From assembly GCA_964580255.1 (NCBI GenBank), contig CAZOJX010000055.1:1-12470 (forward strand): DNA of 12,470 nt. The letters run 5' to 3'. This stretch comes from HGM12587 sp964580255. Its GTDB lineage: Bacteria; Bacillota; Clostridia; Lachnospirales; Lachnospiraceae. The translations under genes and the position numbers were made by a program. Numbering within the stretch: the stretch's first letter is position 1; the number at the start of each line of letters is the position of its first letter. Below the pieces are notes generated by a model that was not told the DNA's origin, made no database searches, and saw only the letters and a program-made list of their open reading frames with translations. Below, one piece after another: positions 1 through 7,566 of this stretch.

Positions 1-37
1 CAGCTGACTGTCACTAATAGGTCGAGGGCTTAACCAA
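1..37 (+). rRNA. 23S ribosomal RNA, 3' end (partial)
   Basis: The first bases match the conserved 3' terminus of bacterial 23S rRNA: an ACTAATAGGTCGAGGGC segment followed by GCTTAACC, the half of the terminal helix that pairs with the 5' end of the molecule. Only these last ~37 bases lie in the window; the rest of the rrn operon is upstream. The exact 3' end is uncertain by a few bases. It is transcribed toward the sortase gene and closed by the terminator at 128-157. Confidence 0.93.
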
Positions 38-127
38 GAGGCTGGTTAGAGATAAGAGGAATTATCCTTAAAGAGATGTTTGAAGATTGTGTAGAATTTA
101 ATATGAAGTTTTGAAGGTATATGAATG
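38..127 (+). other. Post-23S spacer without a 5S gene
   Basis: These 90 bases lie between the 23S end and the rrn terminator. They are AT-rich and resemble the usual 23S-5S spacer of clostridia, including a GTTTTGAAGGTATAT stretch (113-121 and flanks). None of the conserved 5S features is present (the GGTG...GGGA opening or the CCCAT/CCGAAC core), and at ~90 bases the spacer cannot hold a ~117-base 5S gene. No ORF is credible here. Confidence 0.7.
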
Positions 128-157
128 AGAGATGGTAGAAAATACCATCTCTTTTTT
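128..157 (+). terminator. Intrinsic terminator of the rRNA operon
   Basis: A 10-bp perfect stem (AGAGATGGTA with TACCATCTCT) encloses a five-base GAAAA loop and is followed directly by a run of T. This is a textbook rho-independent terminator. It insulates the sortase operon from rRNA transcription. Confidence 0.93.
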
Positions 158-184
158 GCTTTCTAAGTAAAAGTTTGGTATAAT
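156..184 (+). promoter_or_regulatory. Sigma-A promoter of the sortase-ung operon
   Basis: The -35 box TTGCTT (156-161) and a perfect -10 box TATAAT (179-184) are separated by 17 bases. The predicted start near 191 leaves a short leader before the GAGGT ribosome binding site at 203-207. The -35 box begins inside the T-run of the rrn terminator, so the two elements are packed without a gap. Confidence 0.8.
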
Positions 185-214
185 AGAAAGAAATATAGAT
201 ATGAGGTATCAGTC

Positions 215-1021
215 ATGAGTAAAAAAACAAAGAAAATGAGTAATCTGCTGTTTTTATTACTGCAGGTATTGTGCGCAATGATCTTTATCTATGCAGCAAT
301 TCAACTGTACTCGATATTTACCGATTATAAAAAGGCCTCTGATGAATATGAAAATCTAGCAGAGGTGATGGTTACAGAAGAAAGAATTGAAGAAAAAACA
401 GAGGAAGAAGAATCTGAAAAAGATACCGGTATTCTGGATCAGCCTTATGATTATGAGGTTCCGTCTTATGAGGTGAACCTTTCAGCAGCAAAAGCAGTTA
501 ACGAAGATACTGTTGGCTGGATCATTCTTCCGGACAGCCGGGTTAATTATCCGATTGTAGCATCAAAAGATAATGTGGAATATTTGACAACAACCTTTGA
601 AGGGCAGACGGCAAATTCCGGAGCAATCTTTTTGGATATGTACTGTGCCAAAGATTTCACTGATCAAAATGTTATTATTTATGGACATAACATGAAAAAT
701 GGTTCTATGTTCCGCGCGTTAAATAACCTGACGGATAAGGAATATTTTTGGAGACATCATATTTTCTGTATTGATATGGGAAATGGGTTCGAAAACTATG
801 AGATTATTTCCTGTTATGAAACAGTGGATACAGATCTGACCTCCTGGCAGATCGGATTTGAGTCTCAGGAAGCTTATGAATCATGGCTGCAGAGCGTAGT
901 CAAGCGATGTAACTATGATTGTGCGGATTATGATGTAAATAAAAATACGGTCACCCTGTCAACCTGTCGAGGAAAGAGCGGTGGTTCCGGCAGATTTATC
1001 GTACATTTACAGAAACAGTAG
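215..1021 (+). CDS. Class B sortase
   Basis: Membrane-anchored cysteine transpeptidase that cleaves a sorting signal in secreted proteins and links them to the cell wall or to pilin partners. Residues 10-33 form one N-terminal membrane segment, followed by a very acidic linker (about 48-70) and the extracellular sortase barrel. The catalytic triad is visible: His158 in a YGHNM motif, Cys251 in TLSTC, and Arg260 nine residues later in GRF. The 268-residue length and the TLSTC type fit class B (SrtB/SrtC-like) sortases. The ATG at 215 follows GAGGT by seven bases. It is first in an operon with the Sir2-like gene (30-base gap) and ung. No LPXTG-type substrate gene lies in the window, so the substrate is unknown, and the acidic linker is unusual enough that the exact subclass is inferred. 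Confidence 0.92.
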   Translation: MSKKTKKMSNLLFLLLQVLCAMIFIYAAIQLYSIFTDYKKASDEYENLAEVMVTEERIEEKTEEEESEKDTGILDQPYDYEVPSYEVNLSAAKAVNEDTVGWIILPDSRVNYPIVASKDNVEYLTTTFEGQTANSGAIFLDMYCAKDFTDQNVIIYGHNMKNGSMFRALNNLTDKEYFWRHHIFCIDMGNGFENYEIISCYETVDTDLTSWQIGFESQEAYESWLQSVVKRCNYDCADYDVNKNTVTLSTCRGKSGGSGRFIVHLQKQ

Positions 1022-1051
1022 AAAAATAAGGAAGAAGTAGGAGAATTAAAA

Positions 1052-1540
1052 ATGTTTCAGTCCCTTTTAGCAGATTTAAAGGAGTCAAAGTGCGTTTTGG
1101 TTGGTCTGGGAGAGATGTTTAACGTAAAAGATCCGGAAGACGAGCTGAAATATATTCAATTTTATAAAAACCTGAAGGAGGCGCTCGGTGCAAAGGATTA
1201 TTATATCTTAACACAGGCGGAAGATGATCTGATCTTTCAGTGCGGATTTGATAAAAAACATGTGGCAGCCCCATTCCTCTTTCCGGAGGAAGAAGAAAAC
1301 TGGTCAGATTATATGAAATGGCTGAGTTTTACATTAAACAGACATCTCCTTGTTTTAGAGCTTGGTGTAGGGTTTGCAAATCCGATGGTGATCCGCTTTC
1401 CATTTGAAAAGACAGTTTTTCTGAATCAAAAGTCGAAAATGTATCGAGTACACCCGAGTTTGCCACAGGTAACGGCAGAAATAGCAGAGAGAGGAACTGC
1501 GGTTTTGGCAGATCCGCGGAATCTGTTTACGGAGGAATAA
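1052..1540 (+). CDS. Short, degenerate Sir2-like protein
   Basis: No certain function. Three segments recall bacterial Sir2-type NAD-dependent deacylases: VLVGLG (15-20) where sirtuins have the nucleotide-binding GAGxS strand, a YYILTQAED...CGFDKKH block (50-70) resembling the TTNVD...AGFDKK region, and LELGVGFANPMVIRFPFE (102-119), close to the LELGVGFNTP..I.PF motif of that group. At 162 residues it is far shorter than a full sirtuin (~240-290). It lacks the CxxC zinc module, and TTNVD reads TQAED, so deacylase activity is doubtful. It may be a relic, a regulatory domain or an NAD-related binding protein. The ATG is preceded by TAGGAG (1038-1043). It lies 30 bases after the sortase and two bases before ung, so the three are probably cotranscribed. 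Family placement is by eye from remembered motifs. Confidence 0.62.
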   Translation: MFQSLLADLKESKCVLVGLGEMFNVKDPEDELKYIQFYKNLKEALGAKDYYILTQAEDDLIFQCGFDKKHVAAPFLFPEEEENWSDYMKWLSFTLNRHLLVLELGVGFANPMVIRFPFEKTVFLNQKSKMYRVHPSLPQVTAEIAERGTAVLADPRNLFTEE

Positions 1541-1542
1541 AA

Positions 1543-2223
1543 ATGGGCGCAATTCAAAATGATTGGCTGGAGCCGCTTACGCCGGAATTCAAAAAGCCGT
1601 ATTATGCAGCGTTGTATAAAAAAATTAAGGAAGAATACAGCACACAGCAGATTTTTCCTCCGGCAGAGGAAATTTTTACAGCCTTTGAGCTGACGCCTTT
1701 GTCTGAAGTAAAGGTAGTCATCATTGGACAGGATCCTTATCATGGAGACGGTCAGGCCCATGGCCTCTGTTTTTCTGTGAAACCAGATATCGAGACACCA
1801 CCATCACTGGTAAATATTTATAAAGAACTGAGTACGGATTTGGGCTGTTATATTCCGAATAATGGATATTTGACCAAATGGGCAAAACAGGGAGTGCTGC
1901 TGTTAAATACGGTACTGACTGTACGCGCGCATCAGGCAAATTCACATAGAGGAATTGGCTGGGAACAGTTTACAGACGCAGCAATCCGGGTACTGAATGA
2001 ACAGGATCGCCCAATCGTATATCTTCTTTGGGGAAAGCCGGCACAAATGAAAAAAAGTATGCTGAATAATCCAAAGCACCTGATTTTAGAGGCACCACAT
2101 CCGAGTCCGTTATCTGCTTATCGCGGATTTTTTGGCTGTCAGCATTTCAGCAAGACAAATGAATTTTTAATTGAAAATGGATTAGCGCCGATTGACTGGC
2201 AAATTGAAAACCTCGAGTCCTAG
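1543..2223 (+). CDS. ung: Uracil-DNA glycosylase (family 1)
   Basis: Cytoplasmic base-excision repair enzyme that hydrolyses uracil from DNA after cytosine deamination or dUTP incorporation. The water-activating loop GQDPYHG is at 62-68 with catalytic Asp64, the uracil-pocket strand LLLNTVLTV is at 119-127, and the leucine-intercalation loop HPSPLSAYRGF is at 186-196 with catalytic His186. The 226-residue length is normal for Ung. A GGAGGA site (1531-1536) inside the end of the preceding gene sits six bases before the ATG at 1543, so translation is probably coupled to that gene. The last codons and the TAG stop lie within a palindromic terminator shared with the convergent gene, and the protein ends in NLES. 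Confidence 0.97.
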   Translation: MGAIQNDWLEPLTPEFKKPYYAALYKKIKEEYSTQQIFPPAEEIFTAFELTPLSEVKVVIIGQDPYHGDGQAHGLCFSVKPDIETPPSLVNIYKELSTDLGCYIPNNGYLTKWAKQGVLLLNTVLTVRAHQANSHRGIGWEQFTDAAIRVLNEQDRPIVYLLWGKPAQMKKSMLNNPKHLILEAPHPSPLSAYRGFFGCQHFSKTNEFLIENGLAPIDWQIENLES

Positions 2224-2237
2224 GACTCGAGGTTTTT
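2207..2237. terminator. Bidirectional palindromic terminator overlapping two stop codons
   Basis: A perfect 30-bp palindrome (2207-2236) has arms AAAACCTCGAGTCCT and AGGACTCGAGGTTTT, with one further T at 2237. It can form a strong hairpin on either strand, and each is followed by a short U-run. It contains the ends of both convergent genes: TAG of ung at 2221-2223 and the minus-strand TAG at 2222-2220, which share the central CTAG. It should terminate both transcripts. Confidence 0.88.
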
Positions 2238-5200
2238 GAATGCTGTAGAAAGCATCAGTTTGATTCTGTTTAACTGGTTAACTTCACTTGCACCCGGATC
2301 ATAGTCGATGGCTACAATGTTTGCTTCCGGATATTTAGCACGTAAGGATTTGATAACACCTTTTCCAACAATATGGTTTGGCAGACAGCCGAATGGCTGG
2401 GTACAAACGATATTTGGAGTTCCGGATTCAATTAATTCCAGCATTTCTCCTGTGAGGAACCAGCCTTCACCGGTCTGATTTCCTTGGGAAACAAATTCAT
2501 CTGCAAGATGAGCCATATGATCGATGTCTCCCTGCGGCTGGAAATGAACGCTCTTTTCCAATGCCTTGCGGGCCGGTTTTCTAAGGGCTTCGATAAACCA
2601 GATACCGATACGTCCGGCTGTTTTTGTGGATTTCTTTTTACCGAATTTATCAACTTTGTATTCCCCGTTTTTGAAGCAGTAGAGCATGAAATCCAAAAGG
2701 TCAGGCATAACAGCTTCAGCACCTTCCGCTTCCAGAAGATCAACCAGGTTATTGTTTGCAACCGGAGAGAATTTTACAAGGATTTCTCCAACGATACCAA
2801 CCTTCGGTTTCTTTACATTAGTTCTCGGAAGCTCATCAAATTCACGAATGATTTCCTGACACATTTTTTTGAATTTCAATGGATTCGGGAATCCTTTAGA
2901 GCAAAATTCAATGCATCGGCGTTTCCACTTTTCATGAAGTGCGTTTGCAGATCCCGGAACTGCTTCATAAGGTCTGGTCGCATAAAGGACACGCATAAAA
3001 ATGTCACCGAACACGGCACCAAACACTCCACGAACAGCCAGGGAAAGGTTGATCTTAAATCCAGGGTTCTTTTCCAGACCGCTTAAGTTAATAGAGATTA
3101 CCGGAACTTCCGGGTGTCCTGCTTTTTCAAGGGCACGACGGATAAATGCAATGTAGTTTGTTGCACGACAGCCGCCGCCGGTTTGAGAAATCAAAAGTGC
3201 AGTTCTGGAAATATCATATTTTCCGGATAATAATGCATTCATAAGCTGTCCGACAACGATCAGAGACGGATAGCATGCATCATTGTTTACATATTTTAAT
3301 CCCATATCCAGAGATTCTTTTTTGCTGTCCGGAAGAACGACCAGATCGTATCCGGCAGCCCGGAATGCAGGCTCCAGAATCTCGAAATGGATCGGGCTCA
3401 TGTTTGGACAAAGGATCGTATAATTTTTTCTCATTTCTTCTGTGAAAACAACACGTTCAAATGCAGAAGAATGAAGTGTACGCTGTGTTTTTTGTTTTTC
3501 TCGTACCTTAATGGCTGCGATGAGAGATCGAATACGGATTCTTGCAGCTCCCAGGTTATTTACCTCATCAATTTTCAGACAAGTATAGATTTTGCCGGAA
3601 CCGCTTAAAATATCATTTACCTGATCGGTGGTAACGGCATCGAGACCACAGCCGAAAGAGTTTAACTGGATCAGATCCAGATCATCTCTGGTCTTTACAA
3701 AGTTTGCTGCTGCATAAAGTCTGGAATGGTACATCCACTGGTCCATAACCAGAAGCGGCCGTTCTACTTCATGCAGATGGGAAACGGAGTCCTCTGTTAA
3801 GACTGCGATATTATAGGAATTGATCAGCTCCGGAATACCATGATTGATTTCTTCATCAAGGTGATATGGACGTCCGGCAAGGACGATTCCACGGATATGA
3901 TTTTCTTCCATATATTTTAAAGTTTCTTCTCCCTTGCGGCGGATATCTTCACGCTCATTTGCCATTTCCAGCCATGCTTCTTTGGCTGCTTCAGAAACTT
4001 CGGCAGCCGTCAGCTGGAATTTTTCATTTGCAAATTCCTGCACTAAACGGTTGGAAATGATTTCTTCATTTTCAAAGGAGAGGAACGGATTCATAAAAGT
4101 AATGTCCGGCTGATTTAATCCCTCTACGTTGTTTTTGATGTTTTCTGAGTAGGAAGTAACGATCGGGCAGTTGTAATGATTTCCTGCTTCCGGGAATTCC
4201 TTTCGTTCAAAGGCAACGCTCGGGTAAAAAATGAATTTGACACCTTCTTTTAAGAGCCATTCAATGTGACCATGAGCCAGTTTTGCCGGATAACATTCAG
4301 ATTCGCTTGGAATGGATTCAATTCCCATTTCGTAAATCTTTCTTGTGGAAGCCGGAGAGAGTACAACACGGAATCCAAGCTTCGTGAAGAATGTATGCCA
4401 GAACGGATAGTTCTCGTACATATTTAAAACACGAGGGATTCCGACGGTTCCTCTGACTGCGTTTTCTTCAGATAAGGATTCATATCCAAAAAGACGTTCC
4501 CGTTTGTATTCAAAAAGGTTTGGAACATGGTTCGCATTCTTTTCTTTTCCAAGTCCTCGTTCACAGCGGTTTCCGGAAACATAGGAACGTCCGCCGGTAA
4601 ATTTGTTGATGGTCAGTCGGCAGTTGTTGGTACAGCCGCGGCATTTAGTCATTTTAGTTGTAAACTGCAGATTCAGGATTTCCTTCATGGACAGCATGGT
4701 GGATTCTTTTCCTTCGTGACGCTCCCTTGCAATGAGGGCAGCACCAAAAGCACCCATGATTCCGGCAATGTCCGGACGAACTGCTTCGCAGTTCGCAATT
4801 TTTTCAAAGCTTCGAAGTACCGCATCATTGTAGAAGGTACCACCTTGAACAACGATATTTTCTCCCAGCTCTGAAGCATCAGAAACCTTGATTACTTTAA
4901 AAAGGGCATTTTTGATAACAGAATATGCAAGACCGGCAGAAATATCTGCAACGCTTGCCCCTTCTTTCTGAGCCTGTTTTACTTTAGAGTTCATAAATAC
5001 CGTACAGCGGGTACCAAGATCGATCGGATGTTCTGCAAAAAGTGCTGCTTTGGCAAAATCCTGTACGGAATAGTTCAGTGATTTTGCAAAGGTTTCAATG
5101 AATGAACCGCAGCCTGAGGAACAGGCTTCATTTAACTGAACATTGTCAATGGTGTGATCTTTGATACGGATACATTTCATGTCCTGACCGCCGATATCTA

Positions 5201-6461
5201 AGATACAGTCTACTTTTGGATTGAAAAATGCGGCTGCATAGTAGTGGGAGACTGTTTCAACCTCTCCTTCGTCCAACTGCAGGGCAGATTTGATCAAGGC
5301 TTCACCGTAACCGGTGGAGCAGGAGTAGGCGATCTTTGCCTTTTTCGGAAGAATTTCATAAATTTCCTTCATGGCGCGGATCGTTGTATAAAGCGGGCTT
5401 CCGTTATTGCTGTGATAGAAGGAATAGAGTAAAGATCCGTCCTCAGCAACAAGTGCAACTTTTGTAGTGGTGGATCCCGCATCAATGCCAAGGTAGCAGT
5501 TTCCTTCGTAGGAAGCAAGTTCCCGAGTCTGTACCTTATGCTGTGCATGACGTGCGGAAAAGCCTTCATAAGCCTTTTCAGAGGCGAACAGCGGTTCCAT
5601 TCGGTCAACTTCGAAATCTAAGTGAATATGTGCTTCCAAACGTTTTCTCATATGAGAAACGGAAACCGGTGTTTCGCATTTACTGTTCATTGCAGAACCG
5701 GCAGCTGCAAACAGGTGGGAATGTTCCGGTGTGATGGCATGTTCCTCATCCAGTGCCAGTGTGCGGATAAATGCCTGTTTCAGCTCTGATAAAAAGTGCA
5801 GAGGACCGCCAAGGAATGCAACATGTCCGCGAATCGGTTTACCGCAGGCAAGTCCTGAAATGGTCTGATTTACGACAGCCTGAAAAATAGAGGCAGCCAG
5901 GTCTTCTCTGGTGGCTCCTTCGTTGATCAATGGCTGGATATCAGATTTTGCAAATACACCACAGCGGGCTGCAATGGTATAAAGTGAATGGTAATCTTTT
6001 GCCAGAGTATTTAATCCGGAGGCATCAGTTTGTAAAAGAGAAGCCATCTGGTCAATGAAAGAACCGGTACCGCCGGCACAGATTCCGTTCATACGCTGTT
6101 CGACGTTTCCGCCTTCAAAATAAATAATCTTGGCATCTTCTCCGCCAAGTTCGATAGCAACATCTGTTTTCGGTTCATAGGTGTTTAAGGCTGTTGCAAC
6201 AGCAATCACTTCCTGAACGAAAGGCACTTCCAGATGGTTTGCCAGTGTCAGACCGCCAGATCCGGTGATCACCGGGTAAACGGTTAAAGAACCCAGTGCG
6301 TTTTCCGCTTTTTCCAAAAGCGATGCCAGAGTTTCCTGAATGTTTGCGTAATGTCTCTGATAGTCTGAAAATAAAATTTTATTGTCGTCATTTAATACCG
6401 CAATCTTTACAGTGGTTGAACCTATGTCAATCCCCAGGCGGTATATCTTTTGTTCGTTCAT
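2220..6461 (-). CDS. Fused acyl-CoA dehydratase activase / HgdB-like protein
   Basis: Large fusion from the 2-hydroxyacyl-CoA dehydratase/benzoyl-CoA reductase superfamily. In classical systems a homodimeric [4Fe-4S] ATPase (HgdC) uses ATP to push one electron into a dehydratase. Two ASKHA activase domains are in tandem: GIDIGSTTVK (10-19) with Cys128 and Cys167, then GIDAGSTTTK (325-334) with Cys447 and Cys486. The cysteine pairs are each 39 residues apart, as in HgdC, so one chain may mimic the activase dimer. A DUF2229-like part from about 590 has a CxxCxxxC cluster at Cys607/610/614 plus Cys633. The C-terminal part resembles HgdB/D, with conserved Cys938, Cys1063, Cys1098 (GGGCRATNY) and Cys1359 (PFGCLPNH). 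AGGAG (6468-6472) lies six bases before the ATG. It is monocistronic with no CoA-transferase or dehydratase neighbours, so the substrate is unknown; a reductase for a cofactor or metallocluster is as plausible as a CoA enzyme. Confidence 0.9.
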   Translation of the reverse strand: MNEQKIYRLGIDIGSTTVKIAVLNDDNKILFSDYQRHYANIQETLASLLEKAENALGSLTVYPVITGSGGLTLANHLEVPFVQEVIAVATALNTYEPKTDVAIELGGEDAKIIYFEGGNVEQRMNGICAGGTGSFIDQMASLLQTDASGLNTLAKDYHSLYTIAARCGVFAKSDIQPLINEGATREDLAASIFQAVVNQTISGLACGKPIRGHVAFLGGPLHFLSELKQAFIRTLALDEEHAITPEHSHLFAAAGSAMNSKCETPVSVSHMRKRLEAHIHLDFEVDRMEPLFASEKAYEGFSARHAQHKVQTRELASYEGNCYLGIDAGSTTTKVALVAEDGSLLYSFYHSNNGSPLYTTIRAMKEIYEILPKKAKIAYSCSTGYGEALIKSALQLDEGEVETVSHYYAAAFFNPKVDCILDIGGQDMKCIRIKDHTIDNVQLNEACSSGCGSFIETFAKSLNYSVQDFAKAALFAEHPIDLGTRCTVFMNSKVKQAQKEGASVADISAGLAYSVIKNALFKVIKVSDASELGENIVVQGGTFYNDAVLRSFEKIANCEAVRPDIAGIMGAFGAALIARERHEGKESTMLSMKEILNLQFTTKMTKCRGCTNNCRLTINKFTGGRSYVSGNRCERGLGKEKNANHVPNLFEYKRERLFGYESLSEENAVRGTVGIPRVLNMYENYPFWHTFFTKLGFRVVLSPASTRKIYEMGIESIPSESECYPAKLAHGHIEWLLKEGVKFIFYPSVAFERKEFPEAGNHYNCPIVTSYSENIKNNVEGLNQPDITFMNPFLSFENEEIISNRLVQEFANEKFQLTAAEVSEAAKEAWLEMANEREDIRRKGEETLKYMEENHIRGIVLAGRPYHLDEEINHGIPELINSYNIAVLTEDSVSHLHEVERPLLVMDQWMYHSRLYAAANFVKTRDDLDLIQLNSFGCGLDAVTTDQVNDILSGSGKIYTCLKIDEVNNLGAARIRIRSLIAAIKVREKQKTQRTLHSSAFERVVFTEEMRKNYTILCPNMSPIHFEILEPAFRAAGYDLVVLPDSKKESLDMGLKYVNNDACYPSLIVVGQLMNALLSGKYDISRTALLISQTGGGCRATNYIAFIRRALEKAGHPEVPVISINLSGLEKNPGFKINLSLAVRGVFGAVFGDIFMRVLYATRPYEAVPGSANALHEKWKRRCIEFCSKGFPNPLKFKKMCQEIIREFDELPRTNVKKPKVGIVGEILVKFSPVANNNLVDLLEAEGAEAVMPDLLDFMLYCFKNGEYKVDKFGKKKSTKTAGRIGIWFIEALRKPARKALEKSVHFQPQGDIDHMAHLADEFVSQGNQTGEGWFLTGEMLELIESGTPNIVCTQPFGCLPNHIVGKGVIKSLRAKYPEANIVAIDYDPGASEVNQLNRIKLMLSTAFKNLES

Positions 6462-6519
6462 GTAAATCTCCTTTGAAATGTAACGTAGTATTTAAAACTA
6501 CATAGAAATTTCCAATGAT

Positions 6520-6548
6520 ATTGTAGACCTATTGCATGGAAAAATCAA
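6520..6548 (-). promoter_or_regulatory. Putative promoter of the activase-fusion gene
   Basis: Read on the minus strand, TTGATT (6548-6543) and TACAAT (6525-6520) are 17 bases apart. This would give a leader of about 50 bases before the start at 6461. The leader contains a small inverted repeat (GTAGT/ACTAC, 6485-6501) just upstream of the ribosome binding site. The -35 box matches only four of six bases, so the call is tentative. Confidence 0.45.
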
Positions 6549-6585
6549 ATTATTTTTTGTAAAAGATTTATAAAATAACTATGAA

Positions 6586-6610
6586 GCTTTTGGAATAACT
6601 GGACAAAAGC
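6586..6610. promoter_or_regulatory. Operator-like inverted repeat over the rhomboid promoter
   Basis: GCTTTTG (6586-6592) and its exact complement CAAAAGC (6604-6610) are separated by 11 bases. The right arm overlaps the -35 box of the plus-strand promoter, and the repeat lies upstream of the divergent activase-gene promoter. The arm centres are about 18 bases apart, a spacing compatible with a dimeric repressor. No regulator gene is nearby. Seven-base arms could arise by chance in AT-rich DNA. Confidence 0.35.
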
Positions 6611-6628
6611 CGGGGAAAACCATATAAT
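6600..6628 (+). promoter_or_regulatory. Sigma-A promoter of the rhomboid-like gene
   Basis: TGGACA (6600-6605, five of six matches) and perfect TATAAT (6623-6628) are spaced by 17 bases. The predicted transcription start near 6635 gives a ~29-base leader ending in the AAAGGA ribosome binding site (6651-6656). It argues against a start codon at 6634 for the downstream gene. Confidence 0.8.
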
Positions 6629-6663
6629 TAGCAGTGACTGAAGAACTTGGAAAGGAATGCTTT

Positions 6664-7551
6664 ATGAAATTATTAAATAAACTTGAAAAAAGGTTTGGGA
6701 AATATGCGATTAAAAATCTGATGTATTATATTATTATGCTGTATGCATTGGGATTTGTGATCTTACTGGTAAAACCGGAAATCTACAGCCAGTGGCTTTC
6801 CTTAAATGCGCCAGCAATTCTCCATGGACAGATCTGGCGAATCTTTACCTACATTATTTATCCGCCGTCAGGAAGTCTGATCACGATTTTGATTTCCTTA
6901 TATTTTTATTATACAGTGGGAACGCTGCTGGAAAGACAATGGGGAACATTCAGATTTAATCTTTATTTCTTTACAGGCGTATTGCTTCACGCCATTGCAG
7001 CTATTTTTATCTATCTGGTATGGGGAATGGTACTGGAAATGGGAACCTATTATCTGAATTTATCCATGTTTTTTGCTTTTGCTGCAATGTTTCCGGATAT
7101 GCAGGTTCTATTTATGTGGATTCTGCCAATCAAAATGAAATGGCTTGCCTGGATTGACGGTATCTACTTTGCAGTGACCATCGTAGCCGGATTTTTCTCC
7201 GATCATTTACCGATCGAAGTAATCTATCGCTTATATGAGTTTGGCATTATTGCAAATAAAGCTTACGCAGTTATGGCACTGGTTTCTCTGTTAAACTTCT
7301 TAATTTATGCAGCGACCTTCCGAAGCGTCAAGAGAATGACACCGAAGGAAATCTATCGAAGGAAATCCTATGAGCAGAAGGTGGCTCATGCGCAGGCTCC
7401 GAAAATGGGACCTCGTCACAAATGTGCAATCTGCGGAAGAACAGAAAAAGACGATCCGGATCTGGAATTTCGTTATTGCTCACGATGCGACGGCAATTAT
7501 GAATATTGTCAGGATCATCTATTTACCCATGAACATGTAAAAAAATCATAA
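6664..7551 (+). CDS. Rhomboid-like membrane protein with C-terminal Cys/His tail
   Basis: Integral membrane protein of 295 residues with about six membrane segments (roughly 18-36, 70-88, 99-124, 129-154, 159-178, 197-219). A rhomboid fold is suggested by WRIFTY (58-63) and LLERQWG (88-94). Rhomboids are intramembrane serine proteases using a TM4 GxSG serine and a TM6 histidine. Here TM4 reads LNLSM (Ser134 without flanking glycines), and the ANGAH-like TM6 motif reads ANKAY with Tyr201 in place of His, so it is probably non-proteolytic. The soluble tail has a Cys254/Cys257, Cys272/Cys275, Cys282 and His285/His289/His291 pattern, likely a zinc-ribbon-like site. I chose ATG 6664 over an in-frame GTG at 6634, because 6664 follows AAAGGA by seven bases while 6634 falls at the predicted transcription start. 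It is monocistronic and ends at a shared terminator. Confidence 0.78.
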   Translation: MKLLNKLEKRFGKYAIKNLMYYIIMLYALGFVILLVKPEIYSQWLSLNAPAILHGQIWRIFTYIIYPPSGSLITILISLYFYYTVGTLLERQWGTFRFNLYFFTGVLLHAIAAIFIYLVWGMVLEMGTYYLNLSMFFAFAAMFPDMQVLFMWILPIKMKWLAWIDGIYFAVTIVAGFFSDHLPIEVIYRLYEFGIIANKAYAVMALVSLLNFLIYAATFRSVKRMTPKEIYRRKSYEQKVAHAQAPKMGPRHKCAICGRTEKDDPDLEFRYCSRCDGNYEYCQDHLFTHEHVKKS

Positions 7552-7566
7552 AAGCCGGAAGGCATC

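Noticed and set aside
1426..1761. Minus-strand frame across the Sir2-like gene and ung
   Set aside because: It is antisense to the conserved start of ung, has no recognisable motifs and no promoter.
2484..3086. 200-codon open frame on the plus strand inside the activase-fusion gene
   Set aside because: It is antisense to strongly conserved HgdB-like coding sequence and its translation resembles no family; it is a shadow.
6485..6501. Small inverted repeat GTAGT/ACTAC in the leader of the activase-fusion gene as a riboswitch or thermosensor
   Set aside because: The stem is only five base pairs in AT-rich DNA and leaves the ribosome binding site free; no known riboswitch motif is present.
6634..6663. 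In-frame GTG start that would extend the rhomboid-like protein by ten residues
   Set aside because: It lies at the predicted transcription start, only five bases after the -10 box, with no ribosome binding site; ATG 6664 has AAAGGA at good spacing.
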